Shown here in pieces: positions 33,311 to 42,126 of a DNA stretch of 64,000 bases. The translations under genes and the position numbers were made by a program. The notes below the pieces were generated by a model. The model was not told where the DNA came from, made no database searches, and saw only the letters and a program-made list of their open reading frames with translations. Origin of the DNA: Acidithiobacillus concretivorus (lineage in GTDB: Bacteria; Pseudomonadota; Gammaproteobacteria; Acidithiobacillales; Acidithiobacillaceae); NCBI RefSeq assembly GCF_018853445.1, contig NZ_JABELD010000017.1:1-64000 (forward strand), written 5' to 3'. Each line of letters starts with the position of its first letter. Positions within the stretch are counted from its first letter, which is position 1.

Positions 33311-34324
33311 TTAGTGCTGCACTCGGGATATTTCACCCGCCTCATAGTCCTGAAACATGAGGCCCATGACACCCGATTCTTGGAGTAAATCGAATATCCG
33401 CTCAATGACATCCGCACGGGTCTGATCCAACTGTTTCCAGGGGATATAGAGTGCCCCATATTCCTGGGTGGCATCATAAAGTTCCAGCGTGAGCCCTTCC
33501 ATAATCGGGTGATCCTGCAGACGGGCGAGAATATTGCCCGACTTTTCCCCAACCACTCGGTTCACAAATTCCTCCAGAACGATATCCTGATATTCCTGTG
33601 CCCCTTCGCGAACCGCAAACACCATTCGACCCGGATATCCCAGCACGCTCTGCTGCCTATTCAGTCCCAACACGGCCAGATCCGATTGTTCCGTCCAGTT
33701 TTGAATGCGGCGCACAAAGTCATCCGAAGGTAACTCCCAAGCCACACAATGCCCTGGCATTTGCGCGGAGTAGCTGACAATCCCGATGAAGCAAATATAG
33801 GGATGCGTGCCTTCGGCATAGGCTTGTGTACTGAGCAAGGTGGCGGCTTCCCGATAGTCCTGGCCCAGTGCCGTATGGAGGCGAAACACTTCTACCGGAG
33901 ACATATTCAGCAGTTGCCCACCATCTACGGGGGCGGGATAAAAGGTAACCTTGGCATTTGCGCAGACAAGTCCGTGCGTAAAAAAGGAAGCCGCAGCCCG
34001 TTCTGCCGAAAATCCCTGAATGGATTCTGGATGCCGTACCGGTACGGCAAACAGGGTGCTGACCTGTCCTTCTTCGGTCAGGAACATTTCTGCCCGTTCC
34101 CGCGCATAATCCCAGAAATCTTCAGAGGCTTCCGGATCCTTTTCATACAGCAGCAGGGAGATGGTTTGCAGGGTTTCTTCATCCTCTTCGACGAGTAATG
34201 CGTCCACGGCTTCCCCCAACTGGGGTTCCACAGAAAATTCATTGTCCAGCAGATAGCGCGTTGCCAATGCGGTGATGGCGAGCGCTTGCGGGGAGGCCAC
34301 ATTACTGCCAGTAGAGGCTTTCAT
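33311..34324 (-). CDS. Hypothetical cytosolic protein (337 aa)
   Basis: A soluble acidic protein of 337 residues. The N-terminal 100 residues are helical (A-V-D-A-L-L-V-E-E-D-E-E-T-L-Q-T). The middle has beta-like strands (V-S-T-L-F-A-V-P-V, H-P-Y-I-C-F-I-G-I-V). No catalytic motif is seen. It begins four bases after the H-NS-like gene stop, so the two form an operon. Function unknown; a conserved island protein is all that can be said. Confidence 0.6.
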   Translation of the reverse strand: MKASTGSNVASPQALAITALATRYLLDNEFSVEPQLGEAVDALLVEEDEETLQTISLLLYEKDPEASEDFWDYARERAEMFLTEEGQVSTLFAVPVRHPESIQGFSAERAAASFFTHGLVCANAKVTFYPAPVDGGQLLNMSPVEVFRLHTALGQDYREAATLLSTQAYAEGTHPYICFIGIVSYSAQMPGHCVAWELPSDDFVRRIQNWTEQSDLAVLGLNRQQSVLGYPGRMVFAVREGAQEYQDIVLEEFVNRVVGEKSGNILARLQDHPIMEGLTLELYDATQEYGALYIPWKQLDQTRADVIERIFDLLQESGVMGLMFQDYEAGEISRVQH

Positions 34325-34328
34325 CGAT

Positions 34329-34655
34329 TCAACCTGCCACTATTTTGCAGGCTTGTTGGGCTTCTTCACTCAACTCCTTGAACCAGGCAGGTTTGGGTCC
34401 TGCTCCTTTCCAGACTAGATTGGGATCCGTTGGATGCTGATACCAAAAGGCTGGGGACTTGCGCACGCGACGCGTTTTCTGCGGTTCAGAAGGAACCAGT
34501 TTCAGGAGGTCCTTGGCGCTCAATCCCAAGTCCTCGACGATCCGGCGTATTTCTGCCAATCCTTCGTCCTTGGCTTTTTTGAGAAGCTCCTCTACCCGTT
34601 TATCAGCGGCTTCTTTGGCTTTCTTGGCGGCTTCCAATTCTTGCAAGATGCTCAT
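34329..34655 (-). CDS. H-NS-family nucleoid-associated protein
   Basis: A 108-residue protein. An N-terminal coiled coil (1-35) provides oligomerisation. The C-terminal DNA-binding module D-P-N-L-V-W-K-G-A-G-P-K-P-A-W-F (77-92) keeps the W-x-G-x-G-x-x-P-x-W pattern. Such proteins silence AT-rich, horizontally acquired DNA. Carriage on an island that contains AT-rich blocks suggests self-silencing or stealth, as in plasmid H-NS homologues (inference). It lies upstream of a hypothetical gene in one operon. Confidence 0.9.
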   Translation of the reverse strand: MSILQELEAAKKAKEAADKRVEELLKKAKDEGLAEIRRIVEDLGLSAKDLLKLVPSEPQKTRRVRKSPAFWYQHPTDPNLVWKGAGPKPAWFKELSEEAQQACKIVAG

Positions 34656-34679
34656 GGTTTCGTTCTCTCTGGGTGGGCG

Positions 34680-34787
34680 TTAATGGGCCTGCTTCCGTTC
34701 CCATCGGGGATGCAGCAGTTCGGTGACTATTTCAACCTCATTGAGGGCTGTGGTCACGACAAGGGTGACGACGCAGTTTTTCTTCAT
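34680..34787 (-). CDS. Possible 35-aa ORF
   Basis: A 35-codon frame from ATG 34787 with AGAGAAAA upstream, lying between the EcsC gene and the H-NS gene on the same strand. The peptide reads like a short strand-helix (V-V-T-L-V-V-T-T-A-L-N-E-V-E-I-V-T-E-L-L). Only position and a weak ribosome binding site support it. Confidence 0.3.
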   Translation of the reverse strand: MKKNCVVTLVVTTALNEVEIVTELLHPRWERKQAH

Positions 34788-34797
34788 GTCGTTTTCT

Positions 34798-35469
34798 CTA
34801 TTCATCGGAGTAGGTTACCCCCTCGGTAATAAACATCTTCTTGGCTGTTTTGCCGATCATCCGCGTCGTCACAGAGTCAAAAGCCCCACTAATTGCTCCA
34901 CCAAGGAAGGGCACGAGTTTCCCCATATTGATGAGGCCTGTACTTCCCGCTTTTGTGACCAGCCGAAACCCTACCGCCTGATTGATTTTCATCAAAATCG
35001 TTCCGGGAATTTTTTTAATGGCGGATTCGGCGACTTTCACGCCGAACTTTATGCCAAAATCTTTGGCGATGTCGGCAATCGAATTACCGGTCAAAGCCAT
35101 GTATACAAATGTTTTCACCTGATCCTGTTGCAAGTTATAGCCGCCCATATGCGCAATGGCCGCTGACATTCGTATTTGTATGAACACTACAGCGGCGATA
35201 TTTGCCGGTATGGCCACGGGCAGCGTAATCAATCCACCCATCCCCGATAAAAATCCGGCAGTGCCCGCTTTGGCTATCTGCCAACTGATGAGGCTCTCGG
35301 CCGCTTTCTCAGGATCTCCGTCATTTTTCTGAAGATAATCTTCTGCAAGTTCTATGGCTGTTTCCAAACCCAATCCGCCAGTTGTGGCTTTTTCATAGGC
35401 GTAATCCAGCACTTTCATCATGTTGGATTTTTCGTCTTGATTATCGGTACGTGTCACCATGTTGAACAT
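34798..35469 (-). CDS. EcsC-family protein
   Basis: About 223 residues with the EcsC pattern: an N-terminal helix (V-L-D-Y-A-Y-E-K-A), a glycine-rich hydrophobic segment G-F-L-S-G-M-G-G-L-I-T-L-P-V-A-I-P-A-N near 80-98, then I-Q-I-R-M-S-A-A-I-A and G-K-L-V-P-F-L-G-G-A-I-S-G. EcsC relatives are membrane-associated and named from an ABC transporter cluster, but the family's role is unknown. ATG 35469 is chosen; 35460 and 35592 are alternatives. Confidence 0.78.
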   Translation of the reverse strand: MFNMVTRTDNQDEKSNMMKVLDYAYEKATTGGLGLETAIELAEDYLQKNDGDPEKAAESLISWQIAKAGTAGFLSGMGGLITLPVAIPANIAAVVFIQIRMSAAIAHMGGYNLQQDQVKTFVYMALTGNSIADIAKDFGIKFGVKVAESAIKKIPGTILMKINQAVGFRLVTKAGSTGLINMGKLVPFLGGAISGAFDSVTTRMIGKTAKKMFITEGVTYSDE

Positions 35470-35592
35470 TGCATGCTCTCTATTCATAAAAAAGAAGGCT
35501 ATTCGATGTTTTGAATGGGTGGAATGGAGACCGCAGACCATGCTTCTGGGGCCGCGCCAATCGCTGGCGCAACTACTGTGTGCGTCCATCAT

Positions 35593-35790
35593 ACCACAAC
35601 TTCTAGGTAAAGAATTGGCGCGGAACTACATGGTTCCACACGATATTTTTTGGCCTACAAGGTGTAGTATCGGGGTCAGTTCACGTGCAGCATATGACGT
35701 CCTACTCACCCCTTCCCGTGTCCCATGGGTTCCGGATCTACCCACTCGATCTGTCGAGGAACCCTATTTCTTTCAATTGGTTATATTTTA
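35593..35790. other. Intergenic region, nothing recognised
   Basis: Together with the frameshifted ORF to its right this forms a 650-base stretch without an intact gene. A plus-strand open frame across 35459-35839 has no ribosome binding site and an implausible composition. Confidence 0.3.
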
Positions 35791-35993
35791 TCATATACAA
35801 CTGAAATGGGAAGATTTATCAAGGTGCCTATCTGTATGAAATGGATACATCAGCAACAAAACAATCGTGGTAATAACACCTGTAGAAATAAAAATGGTTT
35901 CTACACTATGAAAATTCTGTTGATATGAAAAAAAGTAATGGCCGCTATCGCCAGCATCAAAACAACCGGTAAATGGCGATAGAAAATCGCCAT
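35791..35993 (-). pseudogene. Frameshifted small two-helix membrane protein
   Basis: From ATG 35993 the frame encodes a hydrophobic helix (V-V-L-M-L-A-I-A-A-I-T-F-F) and stops after 30 codons. In a neighbouring frame a second helix (F-I-S-T-G-V-I-T-T-I-V-L-L-L-M) and a polar tail continue to 35791. The two frames join at a run of seven A/T bases at 35928-35934, so one inserted or lost base would restore a two-helix protein of about 67 residues. It could be a sequencing slip, a real mutation or a phase-variable tract. Confidence 0.4.
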
Positions 35994-36124
35994 TGTCGGT
36001 AAACATCCTGAAAACGAATCAATTCTTGATATTTTAAAAAGTCTGCTTTTTTGTCATAAGACATGAAATAAATCCTTTATTTATTTGAGTTACTTAACGT
36101 GAAAATATGTGTTTTCTGTGATTA
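35994..36124. other. Short AT-rich gap, nothing recognised
   Basis: AT-rich spacer downstream of the envelope gene cluster. No hairpin followed by a T-run was seen. Confidence 0.3.
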
Positions 36125-36595
36125 TTATGCTATTCGTTTAATTATTTTTTCTGCTTCAGATGTATTGAGAGTACCTTTATAGGTAAACGGATAATAAGTA
36201 TGCCCACGACTGGATATCATAACTTTCCCTGATATGAGGTAACTCACTTTTCCTTCAAGAAGGATTTCAGGTAAATCAGATTTCAACAAAGCAACGTTCA
36301 TCTGCAATGGGATGGTGATCTGTACCGATCCATCTGCAGGTAATTTGATGGCTCGCGGAATGACGCCTTTTCCAATACGTTGCCCCTCTACCGTGATATT
36401 TGCTGAACCTTTTTGAATGGGAATAGAGAAGTCATTAGGGTTATGTATAGCCAATCTCACCCCTATCTCTTGCGAATGTTTGGTAATAATTGCATAACGT
36501 ATGGAAACCACTTTGACTTGTGGTTTCTGAACCATATCAGCGCAACCTGACATCAACAGAACAGCAATCGTAATTAACAAAAGACTTTTTAACAT
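36125..36595 (-). CDS. LEA14/WHy-domain lipoprotein
   Basis: A 156-residue lipoprotein. The signal peptide ends in L-L-M-S-G-C, with the lipidated cysteine at 18. The rest is a beta-sandwich of the LEA type 2 / WHy class: I-G-V-R-L-A-I-H-N-P-N-D-F-S-I-P-I shows the N-P-N-D-F signature, and V-Q-I-T-I-P-L-Q-M is a later strand. Such proteins are linked to stress tolerance and envelope functions. It is the last gene of a three-gene leftward cluster with another lipoprotein and a membrane protein. Confidence 0.8.
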   Translation of the reverse strand: MLKSLLLITIAVLLMSGCADMVQKPQVKVVSIRYAIITKHSQEIGVRLAIHNPNDFSIPIQKGSANITVEGQRIGKGVIPRAIKLPADGSVQITIPLQMNVALLKSDLPEILLEGKVSYLISGKVMISSRGHTYYPFTYKGTLNTSEAEKIIKRIA

Positions 36596-36606
36596 ATTAT
36601 TTTCCT

Positions 36607-37461
36607 TTATTGCAGATTGACAGTTTGTGGTCTGACATTTTGATGACCGGCTGGAACACTGGATTGAACAGGAATAGCACCACCTTGTATGGAGATAATC
36701 TGTACATCCATATGTTCTTGGCGTTTGGGTTCGCTCTGTATGGGGGTAACAGCCCGTTGTGGGACAAATACCCGTTGTGGACGAACCGCTTCTTCACGTT
36801 GTCGTTCAATCATGCGTTCACGTCTTTCCTTTTCACGTTCCTGCTTTTCTTGTTCAGCCCTCGCTTTTTGCATTTTTTGTTCGCGCTCCGCATTCTCTTG
36901 CGCGGTCAACGTAGATTGCAATACAGCACGAGATAACGTGCCTTGAGGAATGGTGTACAGTCGCAGCATCGGGTTTCCCACATTCACTTGTTGAAATAAA
37001 ATGTGATTTTCCGTGACCCTTCTTACTGCATAAGCAATGCCATTGGTCCCCAATGGGACATAAGAAATACCGTGTGGATGGAAAATAACCAATTCTTCTG
37101 TGATTTGCCCGTTAATATCAACGATAAAAATCCCCAGAACTTGTCCATCAGGCAAGGTTTCGCTGTAAACATATTTGACATCACGCCATCCGTGCATCTG
37201 ATTGAAAGTGTCATCAGGGTAAAGAAAGCGCACATGACCATTTAAAGTATTGTGCTCCAAGATGCAAGTTTTTCCATTAGCCACGGTAAACTTGGCATCC
37301 TGTTGATAAAGCATAGCACTCATCAATTGTTGATTGGTCGGCAAATACAATCCATAAGTACCGTCATGATCCTGCATAATCGGCGGAAGATTCGCACAAC
37401 CGCTGAGAACAAAAGCACCAAATATAATGGTATGTTTCTTTATTTTACTAAAATTATTCAT
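36607..37461 (-). CDS. Lipoprotein with C-terminal coiled coil, unknown
   Basis: A 284-residue predicted lipoprotein (signal ending V-L-S-G-C, cysteine near 22). Residues 30-185 look like a beta-rich globular domain. Residues about 190-225 are a charged coiled coil (A-E-R-E-Q-K-M-Q-K-A-R-A-E-Q-E-K). The tail is proline/glutamine-rich. ATG 37461 is chosen because GAGGCG lies upstream. It starts 50 bases after the membrane protein gene and ends 11 bases before the next lipoprotein. Family unknown. Confidence 0.6.
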   Translation of the reverse strand: MNNFSKIKKHTIIFGAFVLSGCANLPPIMQDHDGTYGLYLPTNQQLMSAMLYQQDAKFTVANGKTCILEHNTLNGHVRFLYPDDTFNQMHGWRDVKYVYSETLPDGQVLGIFIVDINGQITEELVIFHPHGISYVPLGTNGIAYAVRRVTENHILFQQVNVGNPMLRLYTIPQGTLSRAVLQSTLTAQENAEREQKMQKARAEQEKQEREKERRERMIERQREEAVRPQRVFVPQRAVTPIQSEPKRQEHMDVQIISIQGGAIPVQSSVPAGHQNVRPQTVNLQ

Positions 37462-37511
37462 GATGTTACGCCTCATTTTTAATCAGTAAAAAGCGATAAA
37501 TAATAATCTCT

Positions 37512-38972
37512 CTATGATGTAGAAATCGTTCTTGCTAATGGTCCTACTCCGAAATGAAATCCCATCAAGACATGATTGCGCAAAAAATCCGCTACAGGAT
37601 AGACAAATCTTTCTGCTTGGATAATCCATGTAATCATCCAGTCAGGCCACAGACCATGACCATTTTTTTGATATTCCATGATCAGATGGTGATAAAGTGC
37701 GGATTGCGTCATATCGTTTGACCAAAAGTAAAAAAAACAAGCCACACTACCAGATACCGCTAAAGCGACAAAAGCTCTCCAAAAAAACAAAACGTGACGA
37801 CTTTCAGAATCATCTTCTTTCTTATGAGAGACTTTCTGTAGGTAATAAATCACTTTTGTGGAATGAATAAGCATGCCAATCACAGAAAAAATAAGGGCCA
37901 TAGCAGGAACCGTCAAAAGTACCACGGCGTTTTTTCCTTTTTGCGCATAAATACCACCATCACGAAAATCGTTGGCATTCGATTGAAAGGTTTTAAGCGC
38001 CTTGTTTGCGGCATCGTTGAGAAATACCGGCCATACGGCAGATTTTACTTGCTGATAGCTTTCGTTGGGCATCATGGGTGGTACATACCCTGACAAATGA
38101 AGGTAATGCTTCCAAAGTCTACGAATGGCCGGTAGACCAAAGAATTCCTGTGCATTATGCACTGTGGAAGGATTTACGGTTGCAGGTGGATACCCATGAA
38201 TAGAAAAAGCTTTGCGGAAAGTCGCATTAAATTGATTATTGGCTTTTTTAATAATGGCATTTTGTTCAAAAGATGGTGCAGCATTGGCTTTTTCGTAAGC
38301 ACTATTCAGATGGTTTACCATGCTCTGATAGCGTGTCCATGCTTTATCCATATATTGCGCTGATGGAATGAAGATTTTATTGTAAAATCCTTGTGCGCCC
38401 TGCTCTTGAACAATCGTGTTTTCCTCTAAAACGTTTTTCAATACACCATGAACCTTAGAGGACAACCCCCCATCTGAGTCAGCCAATAATGGCAACAAGG
38501 CAATAAATGATTTTCCTTCTGGTGTCTTGTAATTGATGTTTTTGGAGTCCATGCCGGTCAGTTGTACGGTATGTTTGAGCAGTCCAGTACGCACAAAAGC
38601 CGCATACACAGCTTCTTTACGTTTGGTACCACTATTGTCTGATTTGGCAGTATGGACAATCTGCATTTCCCAATGATAAACAAAAATCATGGTGAAAAAG
38701 GTAACGACAATATTGATGATCAATGCACGAGAAACCTTTTTGAAAGGGCGCATCCCGAAAATGGATAAATCTGGCGTCAACACTGACCACAAAATAAGGC
38801 CAACGGCAAAACCGGAAATGCATCGACCCCAATGTTCAATAGCCGTAATATCTGCTGTAGAAGCATTTTGTCCGACGATATTCAACAGCTCAGAACTAAA
38901 TGATGTCTCAACCACTAAATATAACAGAGTCACCCATAAAACAATCCAAGACCATGTTTTACTTTTTTCCAT
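37512..38972 (-). CDS. Polytopic membrane protein, unknown (486 aa)
   Basis: About five membrane helices: three at the N-terminus (near 9-27, 50-66 and 83-103) and two after residue 350 (near 353-373 and 401-421). A large soluble domain (110-345) lies between them, and a C-terminal amphipathic region follows. No transporter or enzyme motif is visible. GGGAGAAG precedes ATG 38972. It heads the cluster with two lipoproteins, which suggests an envelope-spanning assembly. No family recognised. Confidence 0.6.
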   Translation of the reverse strand: MEKSKTWSWIVLWVTLLYLVVETSFSSELLNIVGQNASTADITAIEHWGRCISGFAVGLILWSVLTPDLSIFGMRPFKKVSRALIINIVVTFFTMIFVYHWEMQIVHTAKSDNSGTKRKEAVYAAFVRTGLLKHTVQLTGMDSKNINYKTPEGKSFIALLPLLADSDGGLSSKVHGVLKNVLEENTIVQEQGAQGFYNKIFIPSAQYMDKAWTRYQSMVNHLNSAYEKANAAPSFEQNAIIKKANNQFNATFRKAFSIHGYPPATVNPSTVHNAQEFFGLPAIRRLWKHYLHLSGYVPPMMPNESYQQVKSAVWPVFLNDAANKALKTFQSNANDFRDGGIYAQKGKNAVVLLTVPAMALIFSVIGMLIHSTKVIYYLQKVSHKKEDDSESRHVLFFWRAFVALAVSGSVACFFYFWSNDMTQSALYHHLIMEYQKNGHGLWPDWMITWIIQAERFVYPVADFLRNHVLMGFHFGVGPLARTISTS

Positions 38973-39121
38973 GCAGCTTCTCCCAATGCTTTTTTATATT
39001 ATATTATGAAAAAACTATAACCTATTTTCTAAACCCTTTTTTTCCTACGAAGATATGGCCAGAAACTTTATCTAGCAAACGGGACGCTACGTAGAGCAGC
39101 ACTTAATTCATTGGCGTCCAC

Positions 39122-42121
39122 TTAAACCTCATCCCCATTCACCGCATACGCATAATCCACACCAAGCGCTTCGAAGTGTTTTACGCCGCAGCGAATCTTA
39201 TCCCGCTCATCAGGACGCACCTTGTTCATGTCCTTCGTGCCCTTGGTTTCCCGAACCAGATACAACTTCTTCTCGCCTTCCTCATCCCGCTTCACAATGG
39301 CCCAATCCGGATTGTAGGTGCCTACTGGGGTATCCACCTTGAACCATTTGGGCAGTTTCACGAAAACCAGAATATCTTCACGACTGTCCATCTTCCTGGC
39401 AAATTCCAGTTCCACCTGCGACTCATATTCGATGTAGGGGTACGGTGTTTTGTCAGGATGTTCGACCTTCAGGCTGGTCAGGTAATCCACCAGTTTTTCG
39501 GACTCCTCGAGCCGGTGCATTTCCCACTCAGCCTCCGGGCCGATCATGATCCGCTCATACTCAATGCCATCCACAATCAGCCGTGCCATTTCCTTGTTGA
39601 TGATGGCCGCCACCTGATCCAGATACCGCTGAGGATGGTTAATGAATTGCTGCATGGTTTCCGACCGCTTGATGATCATAGCCAAGCTATGCCGGGTCAG
39701 ACCTGTGCTTTCCTGAAGGTAAGCGATAAGGTCCGGAATGGCCGTCACCGTTGCACCACCATCCATGGATGAACTGGTAATCATTCTGGTGCCCACGCCG
39801 CCGCCACCAACCGGCAATGCAGCCTCATCCACATGCACGACCGGTTTTTTGATGGCTGGCATTTCCTTGAGGGCTTTGGCAGCAGTCGTCACCAACTCAT
39901 CCGTGGTGAAACCAATCCGATAACGGGTACGGGGTTTGATTTGATCCCACAGCACCTTGAAATCCGGATTTAGCAACACCTGCTTGTTGAATGGATTGGG
40001 CCGTTCATCCTTATCCTTCTGCACATGCCGTTCCATGCGGTATTTGTAAAGCAAATCAATCACGTCCGCAGAGGTGATACCTTCACTCATCAAGACAGGC
40101 GGCACAACCACACGGAAGCCTTGCCGTTTGGGGTCAAAGGCAGGCAGGATGCGGCCATCCAGATCCAGCAATCCCTGATCGAACAATGCTGCTTTCAATA
40201 TTTCAGCCTTTTCTCGGCCAATGGGTTTTTCGGTATCACCATCCACCACCGATAGGCGGCTCAATGCCGTCATGGGAATTTTCCCAAAGGTCACACCGCA
40301 ATCCCGCTCATATTCCTTTTGCAGAGCGTCTGCAAAAGCAGCATAACCTTCATTGGCGATTACGGTCAGGCGGTTGATGGAATCATCCATGACCCGCAGG
40401 CCATCCGAGTCCACGGGCAGTCGCAAACCACGGCCAATTGTCTGCCGGCGCTCTTGTTCGCTGCCCATTTCCCGTAGCGTGCATATCTGGAAGACGTTGG
40501 GGTTGTCCCAGCCTTCCCGCAGCGCCGAATGGCTGAACAGGAAGCGTAATGGTTCATCCATGGACAGCAGGCGCTCCTTCTCCTTCATGATCAGGTTGTA
40601 CACCTCATCATCAGCCTGGGTATCTCCACGGCTGTCTTTCAGCTTCCCTTTACCGTCTTTGGCGAAGTAGCCGTTATGCACGGCTTCCAGATTGGCCTTG
40701 TCCTGCAACCAACTCAGCGGTTTGTATTTTTCCTTCTGTGCCATGGCCGCCAGTTCTTCGTCGAAGATGCGGGCAAAAGGGCCAGGCATGGAATACCCAT
40801 CGGCATCATAGGTCCGATAATTGGCGACCCGATCTATAAAAAACAGGCTCAGGACTTTGATACTCCTGCCCAGTCCATGCAGCATGAGTTCTTTATCGAG
40901 GTGCTTCTGGATGGTCAGACGGATTTGGGCTCGCTGCTCATCATCCTGCACACCACCGACTTCCTTGCCCAGATTAATGCGCAAGCCATTGGCGAAACGG
41001 ATATGTTCATCGCCTTTTTCAGCACTGATTTCTGCAACGACATAGGCATTCTTGTACACCGCCATCTCGCTGGATTTCACAAAAAGATCATCATTCTGTC
41101 CGACAGTAATTCTTGCATCCTTGGGGCCTTTGGGGCCTTGCTTGTGGATACTCAGTTTGGCTCTTACCGATCTGGCTCTGTCGATCACCTCATCCAGCCG
41201 GATATAGCCATACCGGGCATCCTCATCAGCCCGGACACTGGCGACCACAATCTGCTTGACCAATTTCAGGTCAAAGGCCCGGATGGGGTCCAGCCGGTAC
41301 ACTAGGTTGTAGGGGTTTTTATGCGTTGCCGAATAGCGCAAGGTACACAGCGGGTTCAGCGCCTTGATGGCTTCCTGGGATTTATCGGTGTTGTCCACGC
41401 TCTGGGGTTCGTCAATGATGACAATAGACCGGGCCGCCTGCACATATTCGATAGGCTGACGACCGCTGAGTTTATCGCTTTCCTTGAAAATGACGTTATC
41501 GTCTTTCCGAAATTTATCTATATTGATGACCTGAATTTGCACCGTATTGCTGGTGGCAAACTGCCGAAGCCGGTTGATCCGTTTAGCATCATACACAAAA
41601 TGTTCGACCGGAAGGTTGTTATAGAGCCCACGAAAATGCGCTTTCATGATCTCGATGCTGTGCAACACACCTTCCCGGATTGCCACACCGGGAACCACGA
41701 TGATGAACTTCTTAAAGCCGTAGCGGGTTGCCAGTTCATAGATGGTGCGCAAATACACATAGGTCTTGCCGGTGCCCGTTTCCATTTCAGTGGAAAAGTG
41801 CGGACAGAGCCGGGGTTGGTTGGCAACGGGATCAAAAATGGTCCAGCCTTCCAATGGCAGTGCCGGATCAGGTTGCTCAATGTCATTACGGTCCTGAATC
41901 TTCCGAGCATTCTCATGGAGAGCAGCATCGTCAATCAACAAGCGATTTCCCAGCCCTAATTCTGATTGTTCGGCACCAATGCCCAAATTGCCATAGGCAT
42001 TCCCTGAGAACTTGGTGACAGTGAAGGCATCTTCTCCACGGGGCTGGCCATCGAAAAGGTCCACCACGGCGGACACGGCGATACGCTGAAAAGGCTGATT
42101 GGGGTCAAACTGAATTTTCAT
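39122..42121 (-). CDS. res: Type III restriction enzyme, Res subunit
   Basis: A 999-residue superfamily 2 helicase-nuclease. Motif I is T-E-M-E-T-G-T-G-K-T (111-120), motif II is D-E-P-Q (237-240), and motif VI is T-I-G-R-G-L-R-L-P-V near 590-600. The C-terminal nuclease shows Y-N-P-D-W-A and then V-R-E-T-K-G, the PD-(D/E)xK arrangement. It cleaves DNA with unmethylated head-to-head sites in complex with Mod. Length and order match type III Res. It starts five bases after mod. It is the last gene of the defence block. Confidence 0.95.
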   Translation of the reverse strand: MKIQFDPNQPFQRIAVSAVVDLFDGQPRGEDAFTVTKFSGNAYGNLGIGAEQSELGLGNRLLIDDAALHENARKIQDRNDIEQPDPALPLEGWTIFDPVANQPRLCPHFSTEMETGTGKTYVYLRTIYELATRYGFKKFIIVVPGVAIREGVLHSIEIMKAHFRGLYNNLPVEHFVYDAKRINRLRQFATSNTVQIQVINIDKFRKDDNVIFKESDKLSGRQPIEYVQAARSIVIIDEPQSVDNTDKSQEAIKALNPLCTLRYSATHKNPYNLVYRLDPIRAFDLKLVKQIVVASVRADEDARYGYIRLDEVIDRARSVRAKLSIHKQGPKGPKDARITVGQNDDLFVKSSEMAVYKNAYVVAEISAEKGDEHIRFANGLRINLGKEVGGVQDDEQRAQIRLTIQKHLDKELMLHGLGRSIKVLSLFFIDRVANYRTYDADGYSMPGPFARIFDEELAAMAQKEKYKPLSWLQDKANLEAVHNGYFAKDGKGKLKDSRGDTQADDEVYNLIMKEKERLLSMDEPLRFLFSHSALREGWDNPNVFQICTLREMGSEQERRQTIGRGLRLPVDSDGLRVMDDSINRLTVIANEGYAAFADALQKEYERDCGVTFGKIPMTALSRLSVVDGDTEKPIGREKAEILKAALFDQGLLDLDGRILPAFDPKRQGFRVVVPPVLMSEGITSADVIDLLYKYRMERHVQKDKDERPNPFNKQVLLNPDFKVLWDQIKPRTRYRIGFTTDELVTTAAKALKEMPAIKKPVVHVDEAALPVGGGGVGTRMITSSSMDGGATVTAIPDLIAYLQESTGLTRHSLAMIIKRSETMQQFINHPQRYLDQVAAIINKEMARLIVDGIEYERIMIGPEAEWEMHRLEESEKLVDYLTSLKVEHPDKTPYPYIEYESQVELEFARKMDSREDILVFVKLPKWFKVDTPVGTYNPDWAIVKRDEEGEKKLYLVRETKGTKDMNKVRPDERDKIRCGVKHFEALGVDYAYAVNGDEV

Positions 42122-42126
42122 GACCG

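Noticed and set aside
33117-33314. Plus-strand 65-codon frame
   Set aside because: No ribosome binding site; the minus-strand 68-codon frame over the same region has a GGAG at good spacing.
35459-35839. Plus-strand 126-codon frame upstream of the EcsC gene
   Set aside because: It overlaps the EcsC start region on the opposite strand, lacks a ribosome binding site and contains no domain-like pattern.
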